Source: an uncultured Collinsella sp. (GTDB lineage Bacteria > Actinomycetota > Coriobacteriia > Coriobacteriales > Coriobacteriaceae). From it: a stretch of 64,000 nucleotides of DNA. Below the pieces are notes generated by a model. It ran no database searches. It was not told where the DNA came from and saw only the letters and a list, made by a program, of their open reading frames with translations. The position numbers and the translations under genes were made by a program. This document shows positions 1 to 9,422 of the stretch, piece by piece (position 1 is the stretch's first letter; each line of letters starts with the position of its first letter). The DNA lies in assembly GCA_905208635.1 (NCBI GenBank), contig CAJLPX010000001.1, positions 136,099 through 200,098 on the forward strand, written 5' to 3'.

Positions 1-372
1 CTTGCGGACAGCACGGCTCGAGATCGCCTGCGCCAGATGCAGCGAACCCACCGAGTGAATCAGCTCGGCTGAGCCCAGCACCGCATTGATCTTATTGGTC
101 TGCAGGTTGCCGATCATATCGAAGCGCACCTCGGGCAGCTCCGGATGCTCCGCCAGACCCGTGAGCTTGCGAACCAGCTCCTGCGGGCGGTTCTCGGCAA
201 AATGGCGATACCCCGTCTGGATGGCGGCAACGGTCTCATCGACACCAACGGTCTTGGACACGGCAATGAGGCGTGCGGCGTCGTGGGGGCGGCCCGCGCG
301 ATCGAGCGCCGCATAAAAACGTTCCAGAATCTGCTCGCGGCGAGCGCGCATCAAGTCCAAATAGTTATCCAT
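1..372 (-). CDS. YggS/PROSC-type PLP homeostasis protein (C-terminal part outside window)
   Basis: The 124 visible codons encode the N-terminal half of a YggS-family protein, a PLP-binding protein involved in vitamin B6 and amino-acid homeostasis. Diagnostic stretches are AVSKT, whose Lys is the expected PLP-linking residue, then FAENRPQEL and MIGNLQTNK, all in the family order. The ATG at 370-372 follows a purine-rich CGGAGGCG sequence. The gene runs off the left edge of the window. It lies downstream of phoU on the same strand, but a strong hairpin separates the two. Family assignment is fairly firm; any activity beyond PLP binding is unknown for the family. Confidence 0.85.
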   Translation of the reverse strand, partial: MDNYLDLMRARREQILERFYAALDRAGRPHDAARLIAVSKTVGVDETVAAIQTGYRHFAENRPQELVRKLTGLAEHPELPEVRFDMIGNLQTNKINAVLGSAELIHSVGSLHLAQAISSRAVRK

Positions 373-422
373 TGCCAATCGCCTCCGCTGACAGCCAAAC
401 AAGTAGTCCCATGCTAACGCAA

Positions 423-454
423 GAGCGCGGCCCCGCATGTGCAAGGCCGCGCTC
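423..454 (-). terminator. Hairpin between phoU and the yggS-like gene
   Basis: A perfect 10-bp stem GAGCGCGGCC/GGCCGCGCTC. The T tract is better on the plus strand (GGTTTTTAC) than on the minus strand, so it may be a weak terminator for phoU or simply a stable barrier. Confidence 0.5.
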
Positions 455-491
455 ACTTAGGTTTTTACAATCTTTCGACGAACGGGGTCAC

Positions 492-1349
492 TTACTCCTC
501 GTCGTCCTCGCCATCGTCCTCGTCCTCAAGATGATCGAGCAGGTAGCGAAGACCCTCGCTGACCTCGTTAGCGGGCACCTTGGCAACGTAGCGAGCGTCG
601 ACGGCGGGCCTCATGATAACACCCTCGCCCGAAGGCACGCGCATGCTCTCGAGCTCATCCTCGTCCACACGGGCGATATCGCCGGCGTTCATACGCTGAC
701 CAGTCAACAGGAAGGTCAGACGGCAAGCGGCATCGATGGAAATCGAAGCGATGCGATCGAGGTAGCGCGAAACCATGATAGCGCGGCGCAGGTCGTCATA
801 GTTGCTGTCGTCGTCCATAAAGTCGCCCGTATCCATACGGTTAAAGGTGCGGAAGAACTTCTCGTAGGCGGCGTGCACCGGCTCGTCCTCGACGGCCAAG
901 TTGCAGATGATGGACATGTCATTGGTGACGAGCGCAGAAAGCGAAGAGCCCAGCACCTGGTAAACAGCTTCGGCCTCGGCCTCGACCGTGCCGACAAGCT
1001 CCTTGGGCAGCGAGATGTCGGCCTTGATCATATGACGCGTGGCACGGCAGATCTGACGGACCTTATCGGTCATGCGCTGAAGGTTAAAGTCAACGTAGAT
1101 GATCGTCTGAAGCAGGCGGAAGTCGGAGGCGACCGGTGACTGCGTGGCGATCAGGTTGTAGCAGACGGCCTCCAGGTTGGCGCAACGCGCGTCAATCGAA
1201 AGCGTGCGCTTCTTGGTCTTGGTGGCGAGCTTGCGGTCGTCGGTCACATAGGCCTTCACGGCATCGTGGAGGGCCAGATCGACGGCCTCATAGATGCTCA
1301 GCATCTCGTGACGGGCCTCGACGAGCTGACGGGAAAACAGTTTGCGCAT
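492..1349 (-). CDS. phoU: Phosphate signalling protein PhoU
   Basis: 285 aa, longer than the usual 215-240 aa because of an acidic C-terminal tail ending in a run of Glu and Asp. The body is two PhoU repeats of helical bundle type, with the conserved metal-site-like acidic positions (for example around DFNLQRMTDKVRQI). PhoU links the Pst transporter to the PhoR/PhoP-type kinase and represses phosphate-starvation signalling when phosphate is plentiful. It is the last gene of the pst operon, 92 bp after pstB. That spacer holds a short palindrome CGGACC/GGTCCG. The acidic tail is the only unusual point; its role is not known. Confidence 0.93.
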   Translation of the reverse strand: MRKLFSRQLVEARHEMLSIYEAVDLALHDAVKAYVTDDRKLATKTKKRTLSIDARCANLEAVCYNLIATQSPVASDFRLLQTIIYVDFNLQRMTDKVRQICRATRHMIKADISLPKELVGTVEAEAEAVYQVLGSSLSALVTNDMSIICNLAVEDEPVHAAYEKFFRTFNRMDTGDFMDDDSNYDDLRRAIMVSRYLDRIASISIDAACRLTFLLTGQRMNAGDIARVDEDELESMRVPSGEGVIMRPAVDARYVAKVPANEVSEGLRYLLDHLEDEDDGEDDEE

Positions 1350-1441
1350 GGTTCACTCCAATCAGTTGGGTGCGGTCATGCCGCCCGCACAGTGAATACG
1401 CACCGGACCAGGTCCGATCGGCTTGGGACTAGTCGCACCGA

Positions 1442-2245
<804 letters not shown>

Positions 2246-2257
2246 GGGACTCCTTAA

Positions 2258-3163
2258 CTAGCGACGCTTGCGCGACAGGAAGCGCGCAAACAGGTTGAAG
2301 GCCAGAATGATCACCATCAGCAAGAGCGCGGTGCCGTAGGCTGCGTTCATGTTGATGCCGTCGTTGGCAAGCAGGTACAGGTGAACGGTCATGGGGCGGC
2401 CGGAATCGAGCGGCGAGATAGGTAGATTGATGGCCTGGCCCATGGTGTAGAGCACCACGGCGGTCTCGCCAATGGCACGGCCGATGGCAAGGACAATGCC
2501 CGTGGCAATACGGCCAAAGGCAGAAGGAAGCACGATCTTGGAGACAACCTGCCACTTGGTGGCGCCCAGGCCATACGCGCCCCAACGGATATAGCGCGGA
2601 ACGGCGCGAATGGCCTCTTCGGTGGTGCGCATGACGATGGGAAGCATCAAGAGCGCAAGCGCCAGAGCGGCCGAGACCATCGAAAGGCCCAGACCCATAG
2701 CCTCGACAAACAAGGCGTAGCCAAACAGGCCCATAACGATGGAGGGCACCGAGGCCAAAGCGTCAGCAGCGTAGCGAATGAGCTCGACGATCTTGCCCTG
2801 CTTGGCGTACTCGGCCAGATAGACGGCTGCCAGCACAGCGATCGGCGTGCAGATAAGCATGGCGAGCGCCGTCACATAGACGGTCGAGACGATCGTGGGC
2901 CAAATACCGCCCTCGGCGTTGACGCCCTGGGGCCAACCGAAGATAAAGTCGAGCGAGATGTGTGGCAGGCCGTTGATGACCACGTAGGCGATGATAGCGA
3001 CCAGCACCAGCGTGGTGATGTATGCCGCGGCACGGAACACGCCAAGCATGATCTTGTTGGACAGGTCCTTGTTGATGCGGCCCTTCTTGCCGTGGGAAAG
3101 GGCACGCTTGATGCGCTCGCGCGACGAGGTCGTATCGACCGTCGTGTCAACGGAATCGGACAT
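2258..3163 (-). CDS. pstA: Phosphate ABC transporter permease PstA
   Basis: 301 aa with a basic N-terminal cytoplasmic tail and about six hydrophobic segments. The permease coupling (EAA) loop is visible near RWGAYGLGATKWQVVSKIVLPSA. It forms the phosphate channel with PstC. It starts 3 bp after the pstC stop, indicating translational coupling within the operon. Confidence 0.95.
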   Translation of the reverse strand: MSDSVDTTVDTTSSRERIKRALSHGKKGRINKDLSNKIMLGVFRAAAYITTLVLVAIIAYVVINGLPHISLDFIFGWPQGVNAEGGIWPTIVSTVYVTALAMLICTPIAVLAAVYLAEYAKQGKIVELIRYAADALASVPSIVMGLFGYALFVEAMGLGLSMVSAALALALLMLPIVMRTTEEAIRAVPRYIRWGAYGLGATKWQVVSKIVLPSAFGRIATGIVLAIGRAIGETAVVLYTMGQAINLPISPLDSGRPMTVHLYLLANDGINMNAAYGTALLLMVIILAFNLFARFLSRKRR

Positions 3164-3166
3164 AGC

Positions 3167-4102
3167 CTACCCCCTCTTCTTCTTGGAAACCAGGCGGACG
3201 ATGCCCACCAGCGTGGCGGAAATGATAAACAGGACCACGCCCATGCCGAACAGCGCCGAGCGATGCAGACCCGAGGAATAGCTCATGTCGAGCGCAATCT
3301 GGCTCGTGAGCGTCGAGATGGGGCTCGCAATGCTGTCGGGAATAACCGGGGCGTTACCCACGACCATGAGCACGGCCATGGTCTCGCCGATGGCACGGCC
3401 CATACCCAGCACGATGGCATCCACGATACCCAGCTTGGCGGCAGGTAACACGACCTTATAGATAGTCTGCCACTTGGTGGCGCCCATGGCATACGATGCC
3501 TCGCGAATGCCCATGGGAATGGAATTGAGAGCATCGATGGTAAGCGTCGTGATGGTGGGCACGATCATAATGGCGAGCACGAACCACGCCGTCAGCGCGC
3601 CAAAACCAAGACCGCCGGTCAGTTGTGCGATAAACGGGCGGATGATGATCATGCCAAAGAAGCCATAGATGATAGAAGGGATGCCGGCCAACAGGTCAAC
3701 GGCAGGGCTGATGAGCTTGCGCACGCGCTTGCTGGCGATCTCGACCAGATACACGGCCGTGCCCACGCCTAGGGGCACACCCATGGCGAGCGCGCCGACG
3801 GTCACCAGACCCGAGCCGGCAAGCAGCGACACGATGCCGTAGTGACCCTCAGAGGGCGCCCACGTAAAGCTAAAGAAGTCCGCCAGACCGATGTCGGTAA
3901 AGACGGGCAGCGCCGAGTACGTGGTAAAGACAAAAATCAGGATGACGGTAACAACCGCCAAGAACGCGCAGGCAAAGAAGATCCACTGCAGCGCCTTCTC
4001 CTTGATATAGGTGCTGCGCGATACGAGCGCCAGCTCGCGCTTCTTGGGCGCCTGACCATTCTGCTCAGTCTGGGAGTTTTCCTGTGCTTCCATGCTACTC
4101 AC
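3167..4102 (-). CDS. pstC: Phosphate ABC transporter permease PstC
   Basis: 311 aa membrane permease with a polar 30-residue N-terminus and about six membrane segments. The coupling motif YAMGATKWQTIYKVVLPAA is of PstC type. It overlaps the end of pstS by 8 bp, so the two are translationally linked. Confidence 0.95.
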   Translation of the reverse strand: MSSMEAQENSQTEQNGQAPKKRELALVSRSTYIKEKALQWIFFACAFLAVVTVILIFVFTTYSALPVFTDIGLADFFSFTWAPSEGHYGIVSLLAGSGLVTVGALAMGVPLGVGTAVYLVEIASKRVRKLISPAVDLLAGIPSIIYGFFGMIIIRPFIAQLTGGLGFGALTAWFVLAIMIVPTITTLTIDALNSIPMGIREASYAMGATKWQTIYKVVLPAAKLGIVDAIVLGMGRAIGETMAVLMVVGNAPVIPDSIASPISTLTSQIALDMSYSSGLHRSALFGMGVVLFIISATLVGIVRLVSKKKRG

Positions 4103-4931
4103 TCCCCTTCTCGTCGTTGGTGACGGGAATAAAGCCCGCCTCGCGAATCTGCTTGTCCATCTTTTCGGACGTCACATAGTCGATGTAATCCTGCGCCTGC
4201 TGCGAAGGCGCACCCTTCACAAAGAAGTAAAGGTCGCGTGAGATGGGATAGCCGCCGCTCGCGACCGTCTTCTCGGACGCCTCAACATGATTGACCGAGA
4301 CGGCCTTGACCGAGGTCTTGGCGTTGAGGCTATCGACGAAGCCCAGCGAAATGTAGCCAATGGCACCGTGCGAACGAGATACCACGTCGCGCACCTGGCC
4401 CGTGCCCGAAAGAACGGCCGAGCGGCGATCGAACGGGGTGCCGTCCATCACGATGGTGCGGAATGCTTCACGCGTGCCGGATGCCTCGTCTCGGTTGATG
4501 ACCTGAATCTTCAGGTCCTCGCCACCGACCTCTTTCCAATTAGTAATCTTGCCGGCATAGATATCGCGGAGCTGCTCGGTCGAGAGGTTATCGACCGGGT
4601 TATCGTCGTTCACGATGACCGCGATACCGTCGTGGGCAATGACGATGGGAGTCAGGCCCAGATCCTGTTCGTCGGCATTGAGTCCACGGGAGGAGCTGGC
4701 GATATCGGCCGTGCCAGCGCTGACGGCTTCGATGCCAGCGGAAGAGCCCAAACCGGAAACGAGCACGTCGATGCCGGTCTCCTCCTTAAAGCCCTCTGCC
4801 GCAATCTCGGCGATAGGAAGGCAGGTCGTGGAGCCGGCCACGGTAATGGAAGAGGTAGAAGATCCCGAAGAACAGGCGCACAGCGTAAGCGTAAGCACAG
4901 CGGCGCTCAGGACCGATACGATCTTTCTCAT
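4095..4931 (-). CDS. pstS: Phosphate-binding lipoprotein PstS
   Basis: 278 aa. The N-terminal hydrophobic segment ends in the lipobox-like LCAC with Cys20 as the lipidation site, so the protein should be anchored outside the membrane. The PBP fold motifs ITVAGSTTCLPIAE and NRDEASGTREAF match phosphate-binding loops, which contact phosphate through Ser, Arg and Thr side chains. It is the first transporter gene of the operon. Its ATG overlaps the stop of pgeF (ATGA), which makes pgeF part of the same message. Confidence 0.96.
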   Translation of the reverse strand: MRKIVSVLSAAVLTLTLCACSSGSSTSSITVAGSTTCLPIAEIAAEGFKEETGIDVLVSGLGSSAGIEAVSAGTADIASSSRGLNADEQDLGLTPIVIAHDGIAVIVNDDNPVDNLSTEQLRDIYAGKITNWKEVGGEDLKIQVINRDEASGTREAFRTIVMDGTPFDRRSAVLSGTGQVRDVVSRSHGAIGYISLGFVDSLNAKTSVKAVSVNHVEASEKTVASGGYPISRDLYFFVKGAPSQQAQDYIDYVTSEKMDKQIREAGFIPVTNDEKGSE

Positions 4932-5728
4932 AGCATCACGCCGATCGCAGCATGGCGCCCACAGGTGCCGTCCTCGTTACGGTAGGAATAAAAGCGGTCG
5001 TTCTGGCGCACAGTCGAAAGCTGGGTATCCACGATATTATCCGCGTCCACACCGGCATCTACCAGCGCCTCACAAATGGCAGCGGAAAGATCGAGCATGC
5101 GAGAGGCACTCGCATCGATGCAAGAGAACTCGACGGCAAAGCGATCCATGAGTTCCTGGGATACCTCATATTCGTCAGCCAAGATATGGGGGCCGATATA
5201 GGCGGAAACGTCGCTCGCATCGCAGCCGGCAGCATCGCAAAGCGCCTGGCACGCCTTGGCAGAAATACGTGCAATCGTGCCCTTCCAACCGGAGTGCACC
5301 ACGGCAAATCCGCCAGGGGCCACCAGCACCACGGGAGCGCAGTCGGCAAAGCAGAGCAGCACGGGCACGTCATGGGCCGTACAGACGATGGCATCGCAGC
5401 CCTCGGCAATCTGCTCGCGAACAGCCTCAAGATCGTCGGCGCCGTTCGAAGTCACCGTAACGATATGGTCACCATGTACCTGATTGGGCACGAGCAGATT
5501 ATGCTCGCACTCAGTGGCGCCCATAGCTTCGAGCGCTCGACGACGATTTTCTTGAACAGCAAAGGGGTCATCGCCTACATGCGAGCCCAGGTTGAGCGAG
5601 GAGTACGCATCTTCAGAAACGCCACCGGTGCGCTCGGTAAAGGCAAAGCGGACATCGGATGTCGCGCCCTCCACCAACGTAACTCCATCATGGTCGACAC
5701 GCGAAACGTTGTCCGCACGTGCTGCCAT
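4928..5728 (-). CDS. pgeF: PgeF/YfiH-family (LACC1-like) purine nucleoside phosphorylase or multicopper-type oxidase
   Basis: 266 aa. The start at 5728 is chosen because AGGAGG sits 7 nt upstream; an in-frame start 7 codons earlier has no such site. The metal site residues of the family are present: His85 (NQVHGDHI), Cys130 (CFADCAPV) and His145 (VHSGWKG). Family members act on purine nucleosides (phosphorylase/deaminase activities reported for YlmD and LACC1), and PgeF in E. coli edits peptidoglycan precursors. Here the gene is fused by an ATGA overlap to pstSCAB-phoU. In many other Gram-positives the homologue lies next to division genes, and ftsZ is indeed the next gene upstream. The exact substrate cannot be told from sequence. 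Confidence 0.9.
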   Translation of the reverse strand: MAARADNVSRVDHDGVTLVEGATSDVRFAFTERTGGVSEDAYSSLNLGSHVGDDPFAVQENRRRALEAMGATECEHNLLVPNQVHGDHIVTVTSNGADDLEAVREQIAEGCDAIVCTAHDVPVLLCFADCAPVVLVAPGGFAVVHSGWKGTIARISAKACQALCDAAGCDASDVSAYIGPHILADEYEVSQELMDRFAVEFSCIDASASRMLDLSAAICEALVDAGVDADNIVDTQLSTVRQNDRFYSYRNEDGTCGRHAAIGVML

Positions 5729-5831
5729 ACTAAAGCCTCCTAATAACACAAGTACCGCGGCGTCGCCGCGCAGTCCGCGTTTATACGGCTGTCATACTTC
5801 CTTAAAAGGATACCCGCAGCGGTAGGGACCA

Positions 5832-5849
5832 AACGTAAAGGGAACGTAA
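5832..5849 (-). promoter_or_regulatory. Candidate Pho-box-like direct repeat upstream of pgeF-pst
   Basis: On the minus strand two TTACGTT repeats start 11 bp apart (TTACGTTCCCTTTACGTT), the spacing typical of PhoP/PhoB-type response-regulator sites. They lie about 105 bp before the pgeF start, and pgeF heads the phosphate operon. Only two repeats are clear and no strong -10 can be fixed, so this is a proposal. Confidence 0.4.
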
Positions 5850-5886
5850 GGAGATTGGAGGCTTTCGTTTACAAACGAGAACCAAA

Positions 5887-5916
5887 ACGGGGTGCATCCA
5901 AATGGACACACCCCGT
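5887..5916 (-). terminator. Rho-independent terminator after ftsZ
   Basis: An 8-bp stem ACGGGGTG/CACCCCGT begins 23 bp after the ftsZ stop and is followed on the minus strand by TTTGGTTC. It closes the dcw cluster before the pgeF-pst operon. Confidence 0.75.
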
Positions 5917-5938
5917 GCAGGTCGTTGAGAAAAACGAA

Positions 5939-7093
5939 CTAGAAGCTACCGCGCTTCAGGAAGTCGGGAAGCTCGAACTGGTCGTTGCCAAAGTTGGGCA
6001 GCTCGGTACCACCGACGTTGCGGGTCGGAGCGGCCTGAGCCGGGCTGGCAGCCGGAGCGGTGCGCTGCGGCTCAGCGGAGGCAGCGGCCTTGCTCTGAGA
6101 CTGCTGAGCAGCAAAGAGCTCATCCTGACGGTTGACGTTGGAGTCGGAGAAGCCCGTAGCGATGACGGTGATACGCACCTGATCGCCCAGGGACTCGTCG
6201 ACAACGGTACCGAAGATGATGTTGGCCTCGGGGTCGACGGCGTTGGCGACAACGTCGGCGGCGTCGCTGATCTCCTGGATGCCTAAGTCCTTGGAACCGG
6301 CGATGGAGAGCAGCACGCGCGTGGCACCATCGATGGAGCTCTCGAGCAGCGGGCTGGAGATGGCCTGCTGGGCAGCGTCGACGGCACGAGTATCCCCAGA
6401 AGAGGTACCGATACCCATCATGGCGGTACCGGCCTGCTTCATGATGGTCTTAACATCGGCGAAGTCCAGGTTGATGATACCGGGGACGGTGATGAGGTCG
6501 GTGATGCCCTGGGTGCCCTGGGAAAGGACGCCATCGGCAATCGCGAAGGCCTCGAGCATGGTGGTCTTCTTCTCGGCGATGTCGAGCAGCTTATCGTTAG
6601 GAATGACGATCATGGTGTCGACGCAATCGGAGAGGGTCTTGATGCCCTCCTCGGCGCTCTTCTTACGCTTGCGGCCCTCGAAGGTGAAGGGCTTGGTCAC
6701 GACGGCGACGGTCAGTGCGCCGACCTCGTTCATCGCGATATCGGCAACGATGGGAGCAGCGCCGGTACCGGTGCCGCCGCCCTCGCCGCAGGTGATAAAC
6801 ACCATGTCGGCGCCAGCGAGCGCCTCGGCGATGTCGTCGCGGGACTCATCGGCAGCCTTGCGGCCAACCTCGGGATTGGCGCCGGCGCCCAGGCCGCGGG
6901 TAAGGTCGGTGCCGATGTGCACCTTGATATCGGCATCAGAGATCGCGAGTGCCTGAGCATCGGTGTTGATGGCAACAAACTCGACGCCGCGGATGCCCTC
7001 TTCGATCATTCGATTGACCGCGTTGGTACCGCCGCCGCCGACGCCGACCACCTTAATGACGGCAAGGTAGTTGTTGATCTCTGTCTCGTGCAT
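5939..7093 (-). CDS. ftsZ: Cell division protein FtsZ
   Basis: 384 aa tubulin-like GTPase that forms the division ring. The start at 7093 has GGAGG 6 nt upstream; a longer in-frame form would add ten atypical residues. The nucleotide loop [11 protein letters not shown] and the tubulin signature GGGTGTG (residues 105-111) are intact. A variable Ala/Pro/Gln linker leads to the C-terminal peptide [10 protein letters not shown], which recruits partners such as SepF or FtsW-type tethers. There is no ftsA beside it, as is usual in Actinomycetota. A 199-bp spacer to ftsQ suggests its own promoter. Confidence 0.98.
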   Translation of the reverse strand: MHETEINNYLAVIKVVGVGGGGTNAVNRMIEEGIRGVEFVAINTDAQALAISDADIKVHIGTDLTRGLGAGANPEVGRKAADESRDDIAEALAGADMVFITCGEGGGTGTGAAPIVADIAMNEVGALTVAVVTKPFTFEGRKRKKSAEEGIKTLSDCVDTMIVIPNDKLLDIAEKKTTMLEAFAIADGVLSQGTQGITDLITVPGIINLDFADVKTIMKQAGTAMMGIGTSSGDTRAVDAAQQAISSPLLESSIDGATRVLLSIAGSKDLGIQEISDAADVVANAVDPEANIIFGTVVDESLGDQVRITVIATGFSDSNVNRQDELFAAQQSQSKAAASAEPQRTAPAASPAQAAPTRNVGGTELPNFGNDQFELPDFLKRGSF

Positions 7094-7292
7094 GTCGGTC
7101 CTCCGAACAAAGGTTATAGCCATAGCATGGGTCGACCCCTGCGCACATTAACCTTCAGGTTGAAAGTAAATGCAAAGGTAAACCGTATTATGGTTGCACA
7201 TTATGAACGTATCAGTCAAATAATTGACCGTGAAAACCAAACAAACCAGATAAACGGCGTGGTATGGCCCCTCAACAAAGCATCAACCAGCG
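7094..7292 (-). promoter_or_regulatory. ftsQ-ftsZ spacer with a probable ftsZ promoter region
   Basis: This spacer is AT-richer than its neighbours. On the minus strand it holds the operator-like inverted repeat GTCAATTATTTGAC and CATAAT hexamers downstream of it. No -35/-10 pair with standard spacing stands out, so the start site is not defined. Confidence 0.4.
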
Positions 7293-8549
7293 CTACGAGG
7301 TCGGAGCATTCCTAAATGTGTAGTTGCCCGGAGAGCGCACATTGATATACGTTACGCCCTCTACCTGCGAAAGCAACTTGGTGACTACGCGTTCCTTCTT
7401 GGCGATATCGCCCGAATCGCCCAGCGACACCTCAATGCCGTTATTGAGGTTTGCCGAGATGGCTTCGACCGAAGGCGTGGAAATATCCTTGACTTGTCCC
7501 AAGAACTCGCTCGAAAAACCACGCACATAATCCAGGCCGGCCTTAACGGCTTTGGAGTTCACCGCCTGGCCGGAAACCGGAGCGACATCCGCCGAGACAT
7601 CAGTCAACAACACCGCGCCATAATGCTTGGCGAGCGCCAGCGCGGCATCGATTCCGGTCAAGGTATTTGAGCCCTGCCCTGTCGTGATGACGTTGCCCTG
7701 GTCGTCCACTTCGACCGACGTCGACAGCGGGGCGATCCAGGTGTCATCGTCTCCGATAGCCCAGGCAAGGTCGTCGGAGCTGATATACGCAATGGCGATA
7801 ACTTTACGCTCCGTCGGCGTGATGATAAGCGTATGGGGAAACTGGCGCTGGACATCCACGCCCGAAACCCACGGGTTCTGCTTGAGATCCTCGGTAATCT
7901 GGTCGGGATCGACGTTAAAAAGCGACGTTCCCTCGGGCAAGTCGATCAGCTGGATAGCATCGTGCTTCGTCACATGCTCGCTGCCTTGAATCTGAATATC
8001 AGTGGCAGTAAACAGTCCAGAGTTGATCACCACGATGGCAACGACGACGAGCACGGCCAAGACGGCCAGAACGCCGCCCACGATTTTGCCTTTGCCTGTA
8101 ACGACAGAAGCGGCGTCTGATGTTTTATTTGCCATCGCTCCAAGTGAAGATAACGGGTTGAAACCTTTTTTACTCGAAGGCTTCTTGGCGGTAGCCGGCA
8201 CCGATGTCAGCGAGCGCGGTTTCGATGCGCCCAGCGTGCGACCTGGACGCGCCGCTTTAGTTCCCGTCGAGGGCTTGGGAGCCGCCATGGGACGGGCAGG
8301 CTTGGCGCCCATAACAGGCTTTGACGTCATCGAGGGACGCGAGGACTTTTTTGCGGCCGGACGATTACCGAGCTGCGAGCCGACGACCGGACGACTGGTC
8401 TGTCGAGCATACCCGACAGACTTAGAGTGCGCGACGGTATTGCGTTGAGGTTTGGCAGGCGCGCCGGAACGCCCTCCGGCGCGGCGGAAGGTGGGTTTCG
8501 ATGCTCTAGAAGCCGAGGAATTTAACTTCCGGTCTGAGCTCGATGCCAT
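7293..8549 (-). CDS. ftsQ: Divisome protein FtsQ with long basic N-terminal tail
   Basis: 418 aa. Residues 1 to about 150 are a low-complexity Ser/Ala/Pro/Lys/Arg cytoplasmic tail. One membrane helix (GGVLAVLAVLVVVAIVVI) follows, then the POTRA domain (FTATDIQIQGSEHVTKHDAI) and the FtsQ beta domain. FtsQ bridges early and late divisome proteins and docks FtsL/FtsB. The start overlaps the end of murB by 44 bp, and GGGAGG precedes the ATG closely. The tail is much longer than in E. coli, though disordered tails are common in actinobacterial FtsQ. Confidence 0.88.
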   Translation of the reverse strand: MASSSDRKLNSSASRASKPTFRRAGGRSGAPAKPQRNTVAHSKSVGYARQTSRPVVGSQLGNRPAAKKSSRPSMTSKPVMGAKPARPMAAPKPSTGTKAARPGRTLGASKPRSLTSVPATAKKPSSKKGFNPLSSLGAMANKTSDAASVVTGKGKIVGGVLAVLAVLVVVAIVVINSGLFTATDIQIQGSEHVTKHDAIQLIDLPEGTSLFNVDPDQITEDLKQNPWVSGVDVQRQFPHTLIITPTERKVIAIAYISSDDLAWAIGDDDTWIAPLSTSVEVDDQGNVITTGQGSNTLTGIDAALALAKHYGAVLLTDVSADVAPVSGQAVNSKAVKAGLDYVRGFSSEFLGQVKDISTPSVEAISANLNNGIEVSLGDSGDIAKKERVVTKLLSQVEGVTYINVRSPGNYTFRNAPTS

Positions 8550-9417
8550 ACGCCTCCCTCACCTTTCCGTGCACATGTCTAATAACCGCGGCAACGTCAT
8601 CGGCCGAGGCAGTTCCGTTATTAACGATATAATTAGCGTGAACGGGCGAAACTTCCGCGCCGCCAATCGAAAAACCCTTTAATCCACAATCCTCGATAAG
8701 CTTGCCCACACTCGCATCGGGCGGGTTGCGAAAGACAGACCCGCAGGATGCGCGACCCATGGGCTGCGTACGCTTGCGCCTTGTAAGGTACCGCTCCATG
8801 CGCTCGCGAATGTCGGCCTTGGGCGCCGGTTTAAGCTTGAACACGCACTCGAGGATGATCTCATTGCGGGGAAGGCTACATTCGCGGTAGTCCCAAGTGA
8901 TCTCGGACCCCGCATAATGCTTGATACCGGATGCCGGGTCAAACGTTACGACATCCTCAACCAGCGAGCCAATCCACTCGGTCCGTGTGCCGGCATTCAT
9001 GGATATCGCACCGCCGACCGAACCAGGAATGCCAACGGCAAACTCAAGGCCCGAGAGGCTACGCGACAGGGCATCGTTGACCAGGCGCGCAAACATCACG
9101 CCCGCACCGACCGTCAGCGTACAACCGTCATCGGCAACAACCGTGCGCTGAAACTCACGTCCGAGCGAAATGACGGCACCGCGATAACCGCCATCGGCAA
9201 CCAGCAGATTGGAGCCCTTGCCGATGATGACCCACGGCACCTGCTCACGGTCGAGCACCGCCACGGCGCGGCGGAGGGCATGATAGCTATGGCACGTCAC
9301 GAAGAGGTCGGCCTTGCCGCCGATACGATAGCTCGTATGACGCGCAAGGCGCTCGTCCTCGATCACATCCGTGTCGATCATGCCCGAGAGCGCCATGAGG
9401 GCGTTAAACAGACCCAT
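8506..9417 (-). CDS. murB: UDP-N-acetylenolpyruvoylglucosamine reductase MurB
   Basis: 303 aa FAD enzyme that reduces UDP-GlcNAc-enolpyruvate to UDP-MurNAc with NADPH. Family motifs in order are YRIGGKAD, GKGSNLL, GIPGSVGGAISMNAG (FAD binding), GSVFRNP with the proton-donor Ser, and HANYIVN. The C-terminal ELRPEVKFLG carries the conserved Glu. It starts 5 bp after murC and overlaps ftsQ. Confidence 0.97.
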   Translation of the reverse strand: MGLFNALMALSGMIDTDVIEDERLARHTSYRIGGKADLFVTCHSYHALRRAVAVLDREQVPWVIIGKGSNLLVADGGYRGAVISLGREFQRTVVADDGCTLTVGAGVMFARLVNDALSRSLSGLEFAVGIPGSVGGAISMNAGTRTEWIGSLVEDVVTFDPASGIKHYAGSEITWDYRECSLPRNEIILECVFKLKPAPKADIRERMERYLTRRKRTQPMGRASCGSVFRNPPDASVGKLIEDCGLKGFSIGGAEVSPVHANYIVNNGTASADDVAAVIRHVHGKVREAYGIELRPEVKFLGF

Positions 9418-9422
9418 TAGAC

